Of a stretch of 64,000 nt of DNA, positions 11,495 through 26,832 are shown piece by piece (the stretch's first letter is position 1; every line of letters begins with the position of its first letter). The stretch lies in NCBI RefSeq assembly GCF_002201575.2, contig NC_058408.1:56037853-56101852 (forward strand), given 5' to 3'. The stretch comes from Neomonachus schauinslandi (Eukaryota; Chordata; Mammalia; Carnivora; Phocidae). The position numbers and the translations under genes were made by a program. The notes under the pieces were generated by a model. The model did not search any database and had not been told where the DNA came from. It was given only the letters and a program-made list of their open reading frames with translations.

Positions 11495-12868
11495 CTTAGC
11501 CTTTAATTCCTGCCTGTACATTGCCTCAGGATTGGCCAGAGATGAGAGAGTAGGTCTTTCTTAGGTCTTTCCTGGGCATCAGCACATTCCTGCACTTGTA
11601 CATGGCCTTCTGGTTTCCCAGGAATATATTGGAGCTTTTCAAAGACCTTGTAAATATCTCACTCCCGGTTTTTCCTTTTAAGGTTGTTTGGTTAGACTCT
11701 TGTTAATCCCAACTGGCAAGGCTACCACCTGCAGTTGCAATGTTGCCACCAGTGGTTTTCAACAAATGCCCTGGGTATAAACCTGTACAAAGCAATTTCT
11801 GAGTCAGGTCAAATAAATGCAAACCCTGGGAATGGAGCTTTGCAGCAAATATCCAGATGGGTCACATAGTGAGTGGAGTGGAGTGGGGGTTTTCAGGAGT
11901 GCCAAATTGTTCTGCTTCCTCCAGTTGGCTGCTATGCTGCTGTTTTTCACAGATACTAAAATTGTGATGCTGTTGGTTTTCAAGGCTTCCACAAAGTTAC
12001 ACAGAGGGGATAGAATTAGGGCAAGTTGAAACATTTTCTCTTACTAAGATTCAGCCATATTTCTTATTGTTGCAAAATGTAGTTAATTTCCAGGTTTCTA
12101 AAAAAGTTGGTGACAGTTTTTTCCAGTGTTTTAATTCACTTGTGGAGGAATGGATTTTTGGAGGTCCGTACTTTGGTTGTTTCAGAAATGCTTAGCTCTG
12201 GAATTCATTTTTGTTGAAAGTAGGAGGTAGAGATGTAAATTTGTTGCATATTCATAGCCAGTTATTCCAACCTAGTTAGTGAATACTCCTTCTTCCCCCA
12301 AAGATTTCAAATGCCTTTTCTGTTAAATGCCTGGCATTCTATTATTCAATAAATACTTCTTGAAAGATTATTCTGTGCCAGGTACTGTTCTGGTATATTC
12401 ATAGGTATGTTTTAATGCTTTATTTTCTTTTCTGTTGATCTATTTGATAATTTCCATGCTATGTTTTGTTTTGTATTTTGACTAGAGTTTTAGAATAGGT
12501 AGGAGAAGTGTTCCAACTTGTTGATTTTTTTTTTTAAATAGGTGTTGCTGGTCTTTACATTTTTTGAATGTATTATTTTGACATCACTTTATCATATAAA
12601 TTATATCATAAAAATTATAATGGAATTTTAATTATGATTGCATTTAACTTATAAATTCATTTGGGGGTTATATTTTGACCTTGAGTAAACTTCATAATTT
12701 TCTTTCGGCTATTTCTTGATAACCTATGTACAAATCCTACAGCTGTGTTTCTATTGAGACACTTTTCTATTTTATACTAGAGGAGAAAAATGAAATAAAA
12801 TTTGGAAAATAGGTCACTAGCCATCTACCTAAATTCATGACATTATAGTACATCATTTTCCAAAGCAC

Positions 12869-13713
12869 AGTTGACTCTTGAACAATGGAGAGGGTGGTTT
12901 AGAGGTGCACCCCCACAGTCAAAAATACATATGTAATTTTTGACTCTCCAGAAACTTAACTATGAATAGTACAGTAATAGGACAAGGCACCACATCTCTC
13001 CTTGTCCCTACCCAAAGTTAACAAAGCTGGATCCTAGAGTGGTACCTGTTCCTTGCTTCCATACCCAAGAATGTGGGAAATCTTTTTATACATGGAATCT
13101 GAGGGAAAGCAGAACACCTTTACCTGTCTCTCTAGATTGCTTGTTCCATCAGACCCCCTTTATGAAGTTCTAATGCAGTTTCTGCTTATAGGAGATGCTA
13201 TCAAGTGGTGAACTGCCAGTTAGTTCCCTGGAGTTAATAGCTCCCCACTTTGGAGAGCTCTCAGCACCATGGACAGCGCCCTCTTTGCTGTCCACTCTAC
13301 ATCCCAGGTTCCTGCTTGGTGCTCTTGGCTCCAGTTTTCTGGACCTGTTACCCTGGGAGTGGGGGTGTGGGAGGAGTGGGAGAGGTGAAGGGTGAAGGCA
13401 GATTATTCTGTGGTCCTTGGCCAATTTTAGCCCATGACTGGCCCTGCCCCACCACCTCACTGAGAATCTCTCCCCAGAGCTGGTTCCTTTGCACCTCTCA
13501 GTTCAAGACCTCAATGGTATTGAGTAGGGTGAGGAGTGCCAGGAGCAGGCAAGAGCCCTACTGTTCCAGGCTTCACTGCATCTTTCCTTTGCCTTCCCTT
13601 CTAGTCATTTTGGCAACTTCTACCTTACTTTTCAATCATAATATAAAATATTGAAAAAATCCCCATTATAAATGGACCCACACAGTTCAAGCCAGTGTGT
13701 TCAAGGGTCAGCT
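12869..13713. mobile_element. Tigger-like (Tc1/mariner class) DNA transposon remnant with a GC-richer insert
   Basis: The left end CAGTTGACTCTTGAACAA near 12869 and the right end TTCAAGGGTCAGCTG (about 13699-13713) form imperfect terminal inverted repeats. Sequence just inside each end (TTGACTCTCCAGAAACTTAAC; AATGGACCCACACAGTTCAAG) fits a non-autonomous Tigger-type element. The middle, about 13030-13640, is GC-richer and unlike the ends. It may be a separate insertion that I cannot name. No transposase frame is present. Confidence 0.65.
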
Positions 13714-14758
13714 GTATATTCTAAGAAATAATGTTTCCCCTGGATTATAGTGGTGAAATGCCTTTAGTAATACTGGATAAACAAAGTTAGCCAGATTCTT
13801 TATTAAGTAGAACTTTGTGGCACCTTTACATATTAATGTATATTGCCTACCTATTTACTTCACTCCAGAATAGTTTTGTTCAAAGCATATGTGAGTATAA
13901 ATAACATTATGAAATGATACTATAGGATGTTTTTTAGTTTGAAAAATTCCTCACTAAGATTAATAATACTTGTTTTATAATCTGAATGGCCACAGAGCAC
14001 AAATAAATTGAATACTTTCATTACCATAACAATTACCAATAATGCAGTCCATGAAGTAAAGTAGATTCTGAGTGCCTATTATAGAAAGTTGAATTATGAT
14101 CTCTGTGTAACACACAGATATTTTCTTTAATGCTTTAATATTTTAAGAATCAGTAAGCCATGTAACAATTCTAATTTGAAACCGGTCTCATTACTTTATG
14201 TTTACTTAGCATATGGTAATTCTCATTAATCAGTTCATTAAGTTTTTCCCTTTCTCAAGATAAAAATCTAGCAGAGATGTTTATTCTACCCTGAAGCTAG
14301 TTTTGTGAAGGATTTTTTGTTTTATTTATGTCTGTTGGCATTAATTTAACATAATATTAAAATAGATTTATTTTTGTGTGTATAAGCTTTATTTGGTTAT
14401 TAATTTGCTTCAGTGGAGCTAGCGTTAGCCTGCTAAACTGCTCATTACTTTTTTAGACTTATTCTAGTTTTTTCCTTCTTCACAAACATATTAAATCAGA
14501 TGTTAAAAAACAAAAAATGGCACTGCAGTAGCAAGATTACAAGTGGAAATACCCATCAAGAAAGAAATGGTCTTTTTATTTTGTCACCCATTATATACTT
14601 ATGTTACTTTATCTAAATCATATTTTACTTTCTGTTTATAATTAGAGACTTAAAGTTACATGTTATGGGTTTTTAAGTAAAAGTTGTATTTCAGTTTTAA
14701 ATATAGCTTTCTGTGTTGGAAAGAAGCACCCTCCTTTTTTGTCCCAGTTCTATCTTAG

Positions 14759-18113
<3,355 letters not shown>

Positions 18114-18212
18114 TTGATGAAGACCCTGAAAACCAAACCTTGAGAAAAGATTATGAAAAAACCTTTAAAAAATACCAGGGGCTTGTGGTAAAACAAGAAC
18201 AGCTCTTACGAG
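18114..18212 (+). CDS. KIFAP3: KIFAP3 coding exon (about residues 248-281)
   Basis: This 99-bp exon follows the AT-AC intron. It starts with TT (completing Val), has 32 whole codons and ends with G of the next Val codon. The translation is DEDPENQTLRKDYEKTFKKY followed by QGLVVKQEQLLR. It is a charged helical segment, part of the long insertion or coiled-coil-like region between armadillo repeats in KAP3. The first residues differ slightly from the human sequence as I recall it (Glu for Asp), a conservative change. The donor is GTATGA. Confidence 0.96.
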
Positions 18213-18784
18213 GTATGATTTCCTAAGCAATGAGAAACACAACAAAGTGCTTACACTACGTTAATTTTGTTCAATTTTTTTTTTTTCAGATCGGTAAAGC
18301 TAATATCAGAGTAGTTGAAAAGTCTCTAAATTTTAATATGCTGTGAATTCTTTTATTTTTAGCTTGGGTAGTAATGTTTTAAGTTTCATTCCACTATTTT
18401 TCAACCAAAAGGCCCTATTCAGCTTTTAAATGTGTATATACTTTTAATTTATTTACTCGGGATTTTCTAATCCGGTGTTTGTCCTTTTCAGTAATGACAA
18501 TCTGATCCCTCGAACACTAATATTAACTAATATTAGTTATAACATAATAGTACTAATATCTTATTTAACTTATTTTGTTGCTTTCCTAGGAAATGTTATA
18601 AAATTTTTCAAAATATTTCTCTTGATTAATAAAAAATAGTCTCTTCTTTCTGAGGTTTATAGAGCTCTAACAATTCAATAGTGTGGTTTCATAGTCATTG
18701 TATAAGATGCAAAGTCTTATGAAGGTTAGTGAGAATGTGGGGATTTTAAGTGTGCATTCCACTCCTGCTTTGTAGTTGATTGTT

Positions 18785-21700
18785 GATTTTTTTTCCAGTT
18801 TTGTTGAGATATAATTGACATATAACACTGTGTTAGGTTTAAAGTATACAGTGTGATGATTTGGTGCACACATATATTGCAAAATGTTTACCACAATAAG
18901 GTTAGTTAACATGTCCTTCACCTCACATAATTGCCATTTTGTTGTTGTTGTTATGGTGAGAACATTTAGCATCTATTCTCATAGCAACATTCAAATATAC
19001 AATACAGTATTGTTAACTGTAGTCACCATGGTGTACATTAATTAGATCCCTGGAACTTATTCATCTTATGACTGAAAGTTTGTACCTGTTGACCAAGGTC
19101 TTCCCCTTTCCCCCACAACCCAGCCTCTGGTAAGCATCAATCTACTTTGTTTTTAGGAATACAATGTTTTTAGATTCCACATATTAAGTGAAAACATACA
19201 ATATTTGTCTTCCTCTGTCTGATTTCACTTAAAATAATGCCCTCAAGGTCCATCTGTGTTGTCACAATTGGCAAAATATCCTCCTTTTTTATGAATGAAT
19301 AATATTTCGGGGTGTGTGTTTGTGTGTGTGTGTGTGTGCCACATCTTTATCTATGCATCCATCAGTGGACAGTTAGGCTGCTTCATGTCTTGGCTATTGT
19401 GAATAATGCCTCAGTGAGCACAGGAATGCAGATATCTCTTTGAGATCATGATTTCATTTCCTTTTACCCAGAAATGGTGTTGCTGGATCATATGGTAGTT
19501 TTATTTTTAAGTTTTTGAGAAACCTCCATACTGTTTTCCATAGTGGCTACACCAATTTACATTCCTACCAAGAGTGCAGTTTAAGTTCCTACCAGTTTAC
19601 ATTCTTTTTACTCCACATCCTTGCCAGCATTTATCTCTTGTCTTTTTAATAATAGCTATTCTGACCGGTATGAGGTGATCTGTCATTGTGGTATTGATTT
19701 GCATTTCCCTGATGGTTAGTGATGTTGAGCCACCTTTTCATTTACCTATTGGCAATTTGTATATCTTCTTTGGGAAAATGTCTGTTCAAACCCTTTGTCC
19801 ATTTTTAAATCAGATTTTTGTTGTTGTTGTTCAGTTGTATGAGTTTCTTACACCTTTTGGGCATTAACCCCTAATCAGATACATGATTTGCATATATTGT
19901 CTCCCATTCTGTAGGTTGCCTTTTCACTGGTTGATTCTTTCTTTTGCTGTACAAAAGCTTTTTAGTTTTATGTAGTCTCACTTGTTGATGACTACTTTTG
20001 TTGCTTGTGCTTTTGGTCTCAATTCCAAAAAATCATTGCCAAGACTAATGTCAAGGAACTTTTTCCCTCTATTTTCTTCTAGGAGCTTTACATTTTTCTT
20101 AATCCTAAGGATTATTTTATTTCAGTCCTTTTTCTTTTTTCCTTTGTAAGTCCAGTTAATTTTTGTGAGTGGTATTAGGGATCTAATTTCATTTTTTGGT
20201 ACGTGAGTATTCAGTTCTCCCAGCACCCTTTATTTTGAAGAAACTGTCCTTTCCCCTGTTGAGTATTCTTGGCTCTCTTGTCAAATATTCGTTGACCTTT
20301 ATATGTGGACTTATTGAGCTCTCAATTGTTTCATTGATCTATTATGTCTGTTTTTATGCTAACACCATACTGTTTGATTACTATAGCTTTGTAACATATT
20401 TTAAAAACAGAAAGTATGATGCCTCCAGCTTTATACTTTTTCAAGATTGCTTTGGCTCTTTTGAGTCATTTATGGTTTCATGTAAATTTTTGTATTTTTT
20501 TTTCTATTTCTGTGAAAAATGACACTGGAATTTTGAGAGAGGACATGGCTCTATAGATGTCTTTGGGTAGTATGGACATTTTAATGATAGTAACTCATCC
20601 CATCCTTGGGCACAGCGTATCTTTACATTTATTTGTGTTTTCAAATTTCTTTCATCAGTTTATAGATCCTTCACTTCTTTGGTTAAATTTATTCCTAGGT
20701 ATATTATTCTTTGGTTAAATTTATTCCTAGGTATATTATTGTTTTTGATGCTATTGTAAATGAGATTGTTTTATTTCCTTATAGTTGTTAGTGTATAGGA
20801 GGAGTACAACTGATTTTTGTGTATTGATTTTTTATCCTGAAACTTTATTGAATTCATTTATTCTAACAGTGTTTTAGTAGTCTTAAGGATTTTCTATATA
20901 AGATTATATAAGATTATGTCTTCAGCAAACAGAGACAATTTCATGTCTTCCTTTCTAATTGTATACCTTTATTTCTTTTTCTTGCCTAAATTCTCTGGCT
21001 AGTTCTTCCAGTATTATATTGAATAAAGGTGTCAAGAGTGAGCATTCTTGCCTTTTTGCTAATCTTAGAGTAAAAACTTTCAGTTTTTCACTGTTGATTT
21101 TGATGTTGGTAGTGGGATTTTCATGTTAAGTACTTTCTATTCCTAGGATTTTAATATGGAAGGATGTTGAATTTTGTCAAATGCTTTTTCTGCATCGATG
21201 CATATGATTTTTGTCTTTTATTCTATTAATGCGATGTATCGTATTTTTTTGATTTGTGTATGCTGAACCATCTGTGCACCCCAGGGATAAATCCTACTTC
21301 GTCGTGGTATGTGATCCTTTTAATGTGCTATGCATTCAGTTTGCTAGTATTTTATTGAGAATTTTTGTATCTCTGTTCATCAGGGATACTGGTCTATAGT
21401 TTTTTGTTTTATGTTTTTCCTTGTAGTGTCCTTATCTAGCTTTGTATCAGGGTAACTCTTCAATTTTTTGGATGAGTTTGAGAAGGATTGGCATTAATTC
21501 TTTAAATGTTTGGTAGGAGTAGCCTGTGAAGCCATCTGGTCCTAGGCTTTTCTTTTTGCAGGGTTTGTGGTTATTGATTCAGCCTGCTGACTCATTATTG
21601 GTCTGTTCAGATTTTCTTCATGATTCGGTCTTGATAGGCTGTATGTTTCTAGAAATTTATTCTTTTTTCTAGGATGTCCATTTGGCTTGTAATTGTTGAT

Positions 21701-22658
21701 ATTAGTCTCTTAAGATCCTTTGTATTTCTGTTGTATTGGTTGTAATGTCTCTAGTTTGTAATTTCATTTCAGTCCTTTTTCTTTTTTCCTCTGTAAGTCC
21801 ATTAAAAGTTTGTTCACTTTGTTCATCTTTTTAAAAACCCCAACTCTTAGTTTTGCTGATCTTTTCTATTGTTTTTCCATTCTCTATTTCATTTATTTCT
21901 GCTTTGATCTTTGTGATTTCCTTCATTCAACTACTTTGGGCTTCATTTGTTTTTTCTAGTTCCTTCAGGTGTAAAGTTAGGTTGCTTGAGATTTTTTATT
22001 TTCTCTTTTTTCTTTTTCTTTTTTCTTAATGTTAGTATTTATGGCTATACACATCTCTCTTAGCACTTCTCTTGCAGCATACTTTAAGTTTTGGTATGTT
22101 GTGTTTCATTTTTGTTAGTTTCAAGGTAGTTTTTTATTTCCTTTTTGATTTCACCTTTGACCCATTGGTTATTCTGGAGTGTATTGTTTAATGTCCACAT
22201 ATTTGTGAATCTTCCAGCTTTCCTTTGGTTATTGATTTGTAGTTTTAAGACATCGTTGTTGGAAAAGATCCCTGGTATGATCAATTTTTTTAAATTTGCT
22301 AAGACTATTTTGTGACCTATCCTAGAGATTGTTCTGTGTGCACTTGAGAACAATGTGTTCTCTGCTGTTGTTGGATGGAATGTTCTGTTTATGTCTCTTA
22401 GGTCCAGTTGTTCTAAAGTCTAGTTCATGTCTTTTTCCTTACTGATTTCTGCCTGGATGATATATTCACTGTTAAAAGTACAGTATTGAAGTTCCCTACT
22501 ATTACTATATAGATGTCTGTTACTCCCTTCAGATCTGTTAGTGTTTGCTTAATATATTTCGGTGCACCAATATTGGGTGCCATATATATTTACGATTGTT
22601 ATATCTGCTTGATGAATGACCTTTTACCATTATAAATGACCTTCTTTATCTTCTGTTA
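18785..22658 (-). mobile_element. Older L1, antisense, 3' part (split by younger L1)
   Basis: The complement of a mid-age L1 3' UTR begins near 18785 (TCCAGTTTTGTTGAGATATAATTGACATA, CCATGGTGTACATTAATTAGATCC). ORF2 follows with the usual landmarks read backwards, such as the fingers and palm regions around 19900-21700, but many stops. It is interrupted at 22658 by the L1 at 22659-28794 and resumes at 28795. It includes a 32-bp tandem duplication at 20675. Confidence 0.9.
20675..20738. repeat. 32-bp tandem duplication inside old L1
   Basis: The unit containing CTTTGGTTAAATTTATTCC and ending GGTATATTA occurs twice head to tail (20675-20706 and 20707-20738). Confidence 0.9.
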
Positions 22659-23050
22659 GTTTTTCTTTTTTTAATTTTATTATGTTATGTTAGTCACCAT
22701 ACATCATTAGTTTTTGATGTAGTGATCCACGATCCATTGTTTTCGTATAACACCCAGTGCTCCATGCAGTACGTGCCCTCCTTAATACCCATCACCGGGC
22801 TAACCAATCCCCCCCCCTCCCCTCTAAAACCCTGTTTGTTTCTCAGGTCCATAGTCTCTCATGGTTCATCTCTCCCTCCAATTCCCCCCCATCCCGCCAT
22901 TTTTTCCTTCCTTCTCTTAATGTCCTCCATGTTATTCCTTATGTTCCACAAATAAGTGAAACCATATGATAATTGACTTTCTCTGCTTGACTTATTTCAC
23001 TTAGCATACTCTCCTCCAGTCCCATGCATGTTGATGTAAAAGTTGGGTAT

Positions 23051-24019
23051 TCATCTATTTCTGATGGCTGAGTAATATTCCAATGTATATATGGACCACA
23101 TCTTCTTTATCCATTCATCTGTTGAAGGGCATCTCGGCTCTTTCCACAGTTTGGCTATTGTGGACATTGCTGCTATGAACATTGGGGTGCATATGGCCCT
23201 TCTTTTCACTACATCTGTGTCTTTGGGGTAAATACCCAGTAGTGCAATTGCTGGGTCATAGGGTAGCTCTATTTTTAAATTTCTGAGGCACCTCCACACT
23301 GTTTTCCAAAGTGGTTGTACCAACTTGCATTCCCACCAACAGTGTAAGAGGGTTCCCCTTTCTCCACAACCTCTCCAACATTTGTTGTTTCTTTCCCTGT
23401 CCATTTTTGCCATTCTAACTGGTGAAAGGTGGTATCTCAGTGTGGTTTTGATTTGGATTTCCCTGATGGCTAATGATGATGAACATTTTTTCATTTGTCT
23501 GTTAGTCATTTGTATGTCTTCTTTAGAGAAGTGTCTGTTCATCTCTTCTGCCCACTTTTTGACTTGATTATTTGTTTTTTGGGTGTTGAGTTTGAGAAGT
23601 TCTTTATAGATCTTGGATACCAGCCCTTTATCTGTACTGTCATTTGCAAATATCTTCTCCCATTCTGTGGGTTGCCTCTTTGTTTTGTTGACTGTTTCCT
23701 TTGCTGTGCAGAAGCTTTTTATCTTGATGAAGTCCCAAAAGTTCATTTTTGCTTTTGTTTCACTAGCTTTTGGAGATGTATCTTGAAAGAAGTTGCTGTG
23801 GGCGATGTCAAAGAGGTTACTGCCTATGTTCTCCTCTAGGATTCTGATGGATTCCTGTCTCACATTGAGGTCTTTCATCCACTTTGAGTTTATCTTTGTG
23901 AGTGGTGTTAGAGAATGGTCGAGTTTCATTCTTCTGCATGTGGCTGTCCCAATTTTCCCAGCACCATTTATTGAAGAGACTGTCTTTTTTCCATTGCATG
24001 TTTTTTCCTGCTTTGTCAA
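23051..24019 (-). pseudogene. L1 ORF2, C-terminal fragment (Cys-rich region)
   Basis: This frame of about 322 codons carries the last third of ORF2p. It includes the conserved segment around KMNFWDFIKIKSFCTAKETV and the C-terminal Cys/His block with CWRGCGERGTLLHCWWECK, thought to help nucleic-acid binding. It is out of frame with the middle piece: the frames swap in a GGG run at about 23948-23950 (forward strand CCC). It ends early at a TGA (23051-23053) that comes from another small frame change. The protein frame would continue about 40 codons further in an intact relative. Confidence 0.93.
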
Positions 24020-26411
24020 AGATTATTTGACCATAGAGTTGAGGGTCCATATCTGGGTTCTCTATTCTGTTCCATTGGTCTGTATGTCTGTTTTTGTGCC
24101 AGTACCATGCTGTCTTGGTGATCACTGCTTTGTAATATAGCTTGAAATCGGGCAACGTGATGCCCCCAGCTTTGTTTTTCTTTTTCAACAGCTCCTTGGC
24201 GATTCGGGGTCTTTCCTGATTCCATACAAATTTTAGGATTATTTGTTCCAGCACTTTGAAAAACGTCATTGGAATTTTGATTGGGATGACACTGAAGGTA
24301 TAGATTGCTCTGGGTAGCATAGACATTTTAACAATGTTTATTCTTCCGATCCATGAGCATGGAATATTTTTCCATCTTTTTGTGTCTTCTTCAATTTCTT
24401 TCATGAGTGTTTTGTAGTTCCTAGAGTATAGATCCTTTACCTCTTTGGTTAGGTTTATTCCGAGGTATCTTATGGTTTTTGGTACTATTGTAAATGGAAT
24501 CGTTTCTTTAATTTCTCTTTCTTCAGTTGCGTTGTTAGTGTATAAGAAAGCAACTGATTTCTGTGCATTGATTTTGTATCCTGCCACATTACTGAATTGC
24601 TGTATGAGTTCTAGTAATTTGGGGGTGGAGTCTTTTGGGTTTTCCGCATAAACTATCATGTTGTCTGCGAAAAGAGAGAGTTTGACTTCTTCTTTGCCAA
24701 TTTGAATACCTTTTATTTCTTTTTGTTGTCTAATTGCTGTTGCTAGGACTTCTAGTACTATGTTGAACAACAGTGGTGAGAGTGGGCATCCTTGATGTGT
24801 TCCTGATCTTAAGGGAAAGGCTCTCAGCTTTTCCCCATTGAGGATGATATTCGCTGTGGGTTTTTCATAGATGGATTTTATGAGCTTGGGGAATGTTCCC
24901 TCTATCCCTATACTCTGGAGAGTTTTAATCAGGAAAGGATGTTGTATTTTGTCAAATGCTTTTTGTGCATCAATTGAGAGGACCATATGGTTCTTCTCCC
25001 TCCTCTTATTAATGTGTTCTATCACATTGATTGATTTGCGAATGTTGAACCACCCTTGCATCCCGGGGATAAATCCCACTTGGTCGTGGTGGATGATCCT
25101 TTTAATGTATTGTTGGATCCTATTAGCTAGGATTTTGTTGAGGATTTTGGAATCCATATTCATCAGGGATATCGGTCTGAAATTCTCCTTTTTGATGGGG
25201 TCTTTGCCTGGTTTGGGGATTAAGGTAATGCTGGCCTCATAGAATGAGTTTTGAGGTTTTCCTTCTGTTTCTATTTTTTGAAACAGCTTCAGTAGAATAG
25301 GTATTATTTCTTCTTTGAATGTTTGGTAGAATTCCCTAGGGAATCCATCAGGCCCTGGACTCCTGTTTTTGGGGAGGTTTTTGATCACTGCTTCAATCTT
25401 GTTACTGGTTATTGGCCTATTCAGGTTGTCAGTTTCTTCCTGTTTCAGTCTTGGCAGCTTATAGGTTTCCAGGAAGGCCTCCATTTCATCCAGATTGCTC
25501 AGTTTATTGGCATTTAGTTGTCGATAATAATTTCTAATAATTGTTTCTATTTCCTTGGTGTTGGTCATGATCTCTCCCCTTTCATTCATGATTTTATTAA
25601 TTTGGGTCCTTTCTCTCTTCTTTTGGATAAGTCTGGCCAGTGGTTTATCAATCTTATTAATTCCTTCAAAGAACAAACTTCTGGTTTCATTGATCTGATC
25701 TACTGTGTTTCTGGTTTCTAATTCATTGATTTCTGCTCTAATTTTAATTATTTCTCTTCTAATGCATGGCTTAGGCGTCATTTGTTGCTTTTTCTCTAGT
25801 TCTTTAAGGTATAGAGTTAGTTGGTGAATTCGGGATTTTTCTATTTTTTTGAGTGAGGCTTGGATGGCTATGTATTTCCCCCTTAGGACCACCTTTGCTG
25901 TATCCCATAGGTTTTGGACCAATGTGTTTTCGTTCTCATTGATTTCCATGAATTGTTTAAGTTCTTTGATTTCTTGGTTGACCCAAACATTCTTGAGCAG
26001 AGTGGTCTTTAGCTTCCAAGTGTTTGAATTTCTGCCAAATTTTTTCTTGTGATTGAGTTCCAGTTTTAGAGCATTTTGGTCTGAGAATATGCAGGGAATA
26101 ATCTCAGTCATTTGGTATCGGTTGAGACCTGATTTGTGACCCAGTATATGGTCTATTCTGGAGAAAGTTCCATGTGCGCTCAAGAAGAATGAGTATTCTG
26201 TTGTTTTAGGGTGGAATGTTCTGTATATATCTATGAGGTCCATCTGGTCCAATGTATCATTCAAAGCTCTTGTTTCCTTGTTGATTTTCTGCTTAGATGA
26301 TCTGTCCATTGCTGAGAGTGGAGTATTGAGGTCTCCTACAATTAACATATTGTTATCAATATGACTCTTTATTTTGGTTAACAGTTGGCTTATGTAGATG
26401 GCTGCTCCCAT
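23817..26411 (-). pseudogene. L1 ORF2, middle fragment (endonuclease end, reverse transcriptase)
   Basis: This open frame of 864 codons covers the C-terminal part of the AP-like endonuclease domain (NNMLIVGDLNTPLS; FSRIDHILGHKSG with its catalytic Asp-His pair). It then has the reverse-transcriptase domain with RPISLMNMDSKILNKILANR, SIDAQKAFDKIQHPF, THQGCPLSPLLFN and the active-site motif. That motif reads FADN, not FADD: the second catalytic Asp codon (24660-24662, reverse strand AAC) is Asn. The frame is cut at both ends by single-base length changes. RT activity would be expected to be lost. Confidence 0.95.
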
Positions 26412-26719
26412 GTTGGGGGCATATTTACAATTGTTAGATCTTCTTGTTGGATAGACCCTTTAAGAATGATATAGTGACCTTCTGGGTCTCTTATTACAGA
26501 CTTTAGTTTAAAATCTAATTTGTCTGATATAAGAATTGCTACCCCAGCTTTCTTTTGAGGTCCGCTGGCATGGAAGATAGATCTCCATCCCTTCACTTTC
26601 AGTCTGGATGTATCTTTAGGTTCAAAATGAGTCTCTTGTAGACAGCATATGGATGGGTCCTGTCTTTTTATCCAGTCTGCAACCCTGTGCCATTTTATGG
26701 GAGCATTTAGGCCATTCAC
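26390..26719 (-). pseudogene. L1 ORF2, N-terminal fragment (endonuclease start)
   Basis: This encodes the start of the L1 endonuclease, with NGLNAPIKWHRVADWIKRQD and the catalytic-Glu motif CCLQETHF. The same frame is open somewhat upstream of 26719 but lacks an in-frame ATG at the place where ORF2 normally starts. Two ATGs at about 26755-26760 are in another frame. The frame is lost near 26412-26425 in a C-rich stretch and resumes in the middle fragment. Confidence 0.9.
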
Positions 26720-26832
26720 AGTGAGAGTGATTATTGAAAGATATGAATTGTCATCATGTTGCCTGTGAAGACGTTTTTATAGATTGTCCCTATAAATTTC
26801 TGTTGTAGATCACTCTTGGGGTCTTTCTCCTT

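Noticed and set aside
13170..13654. Overlapping open frames on both strands in a GC-richer intron block
   Set aside because: No domain, no splice context and no start context; the block looks repeat-derived.
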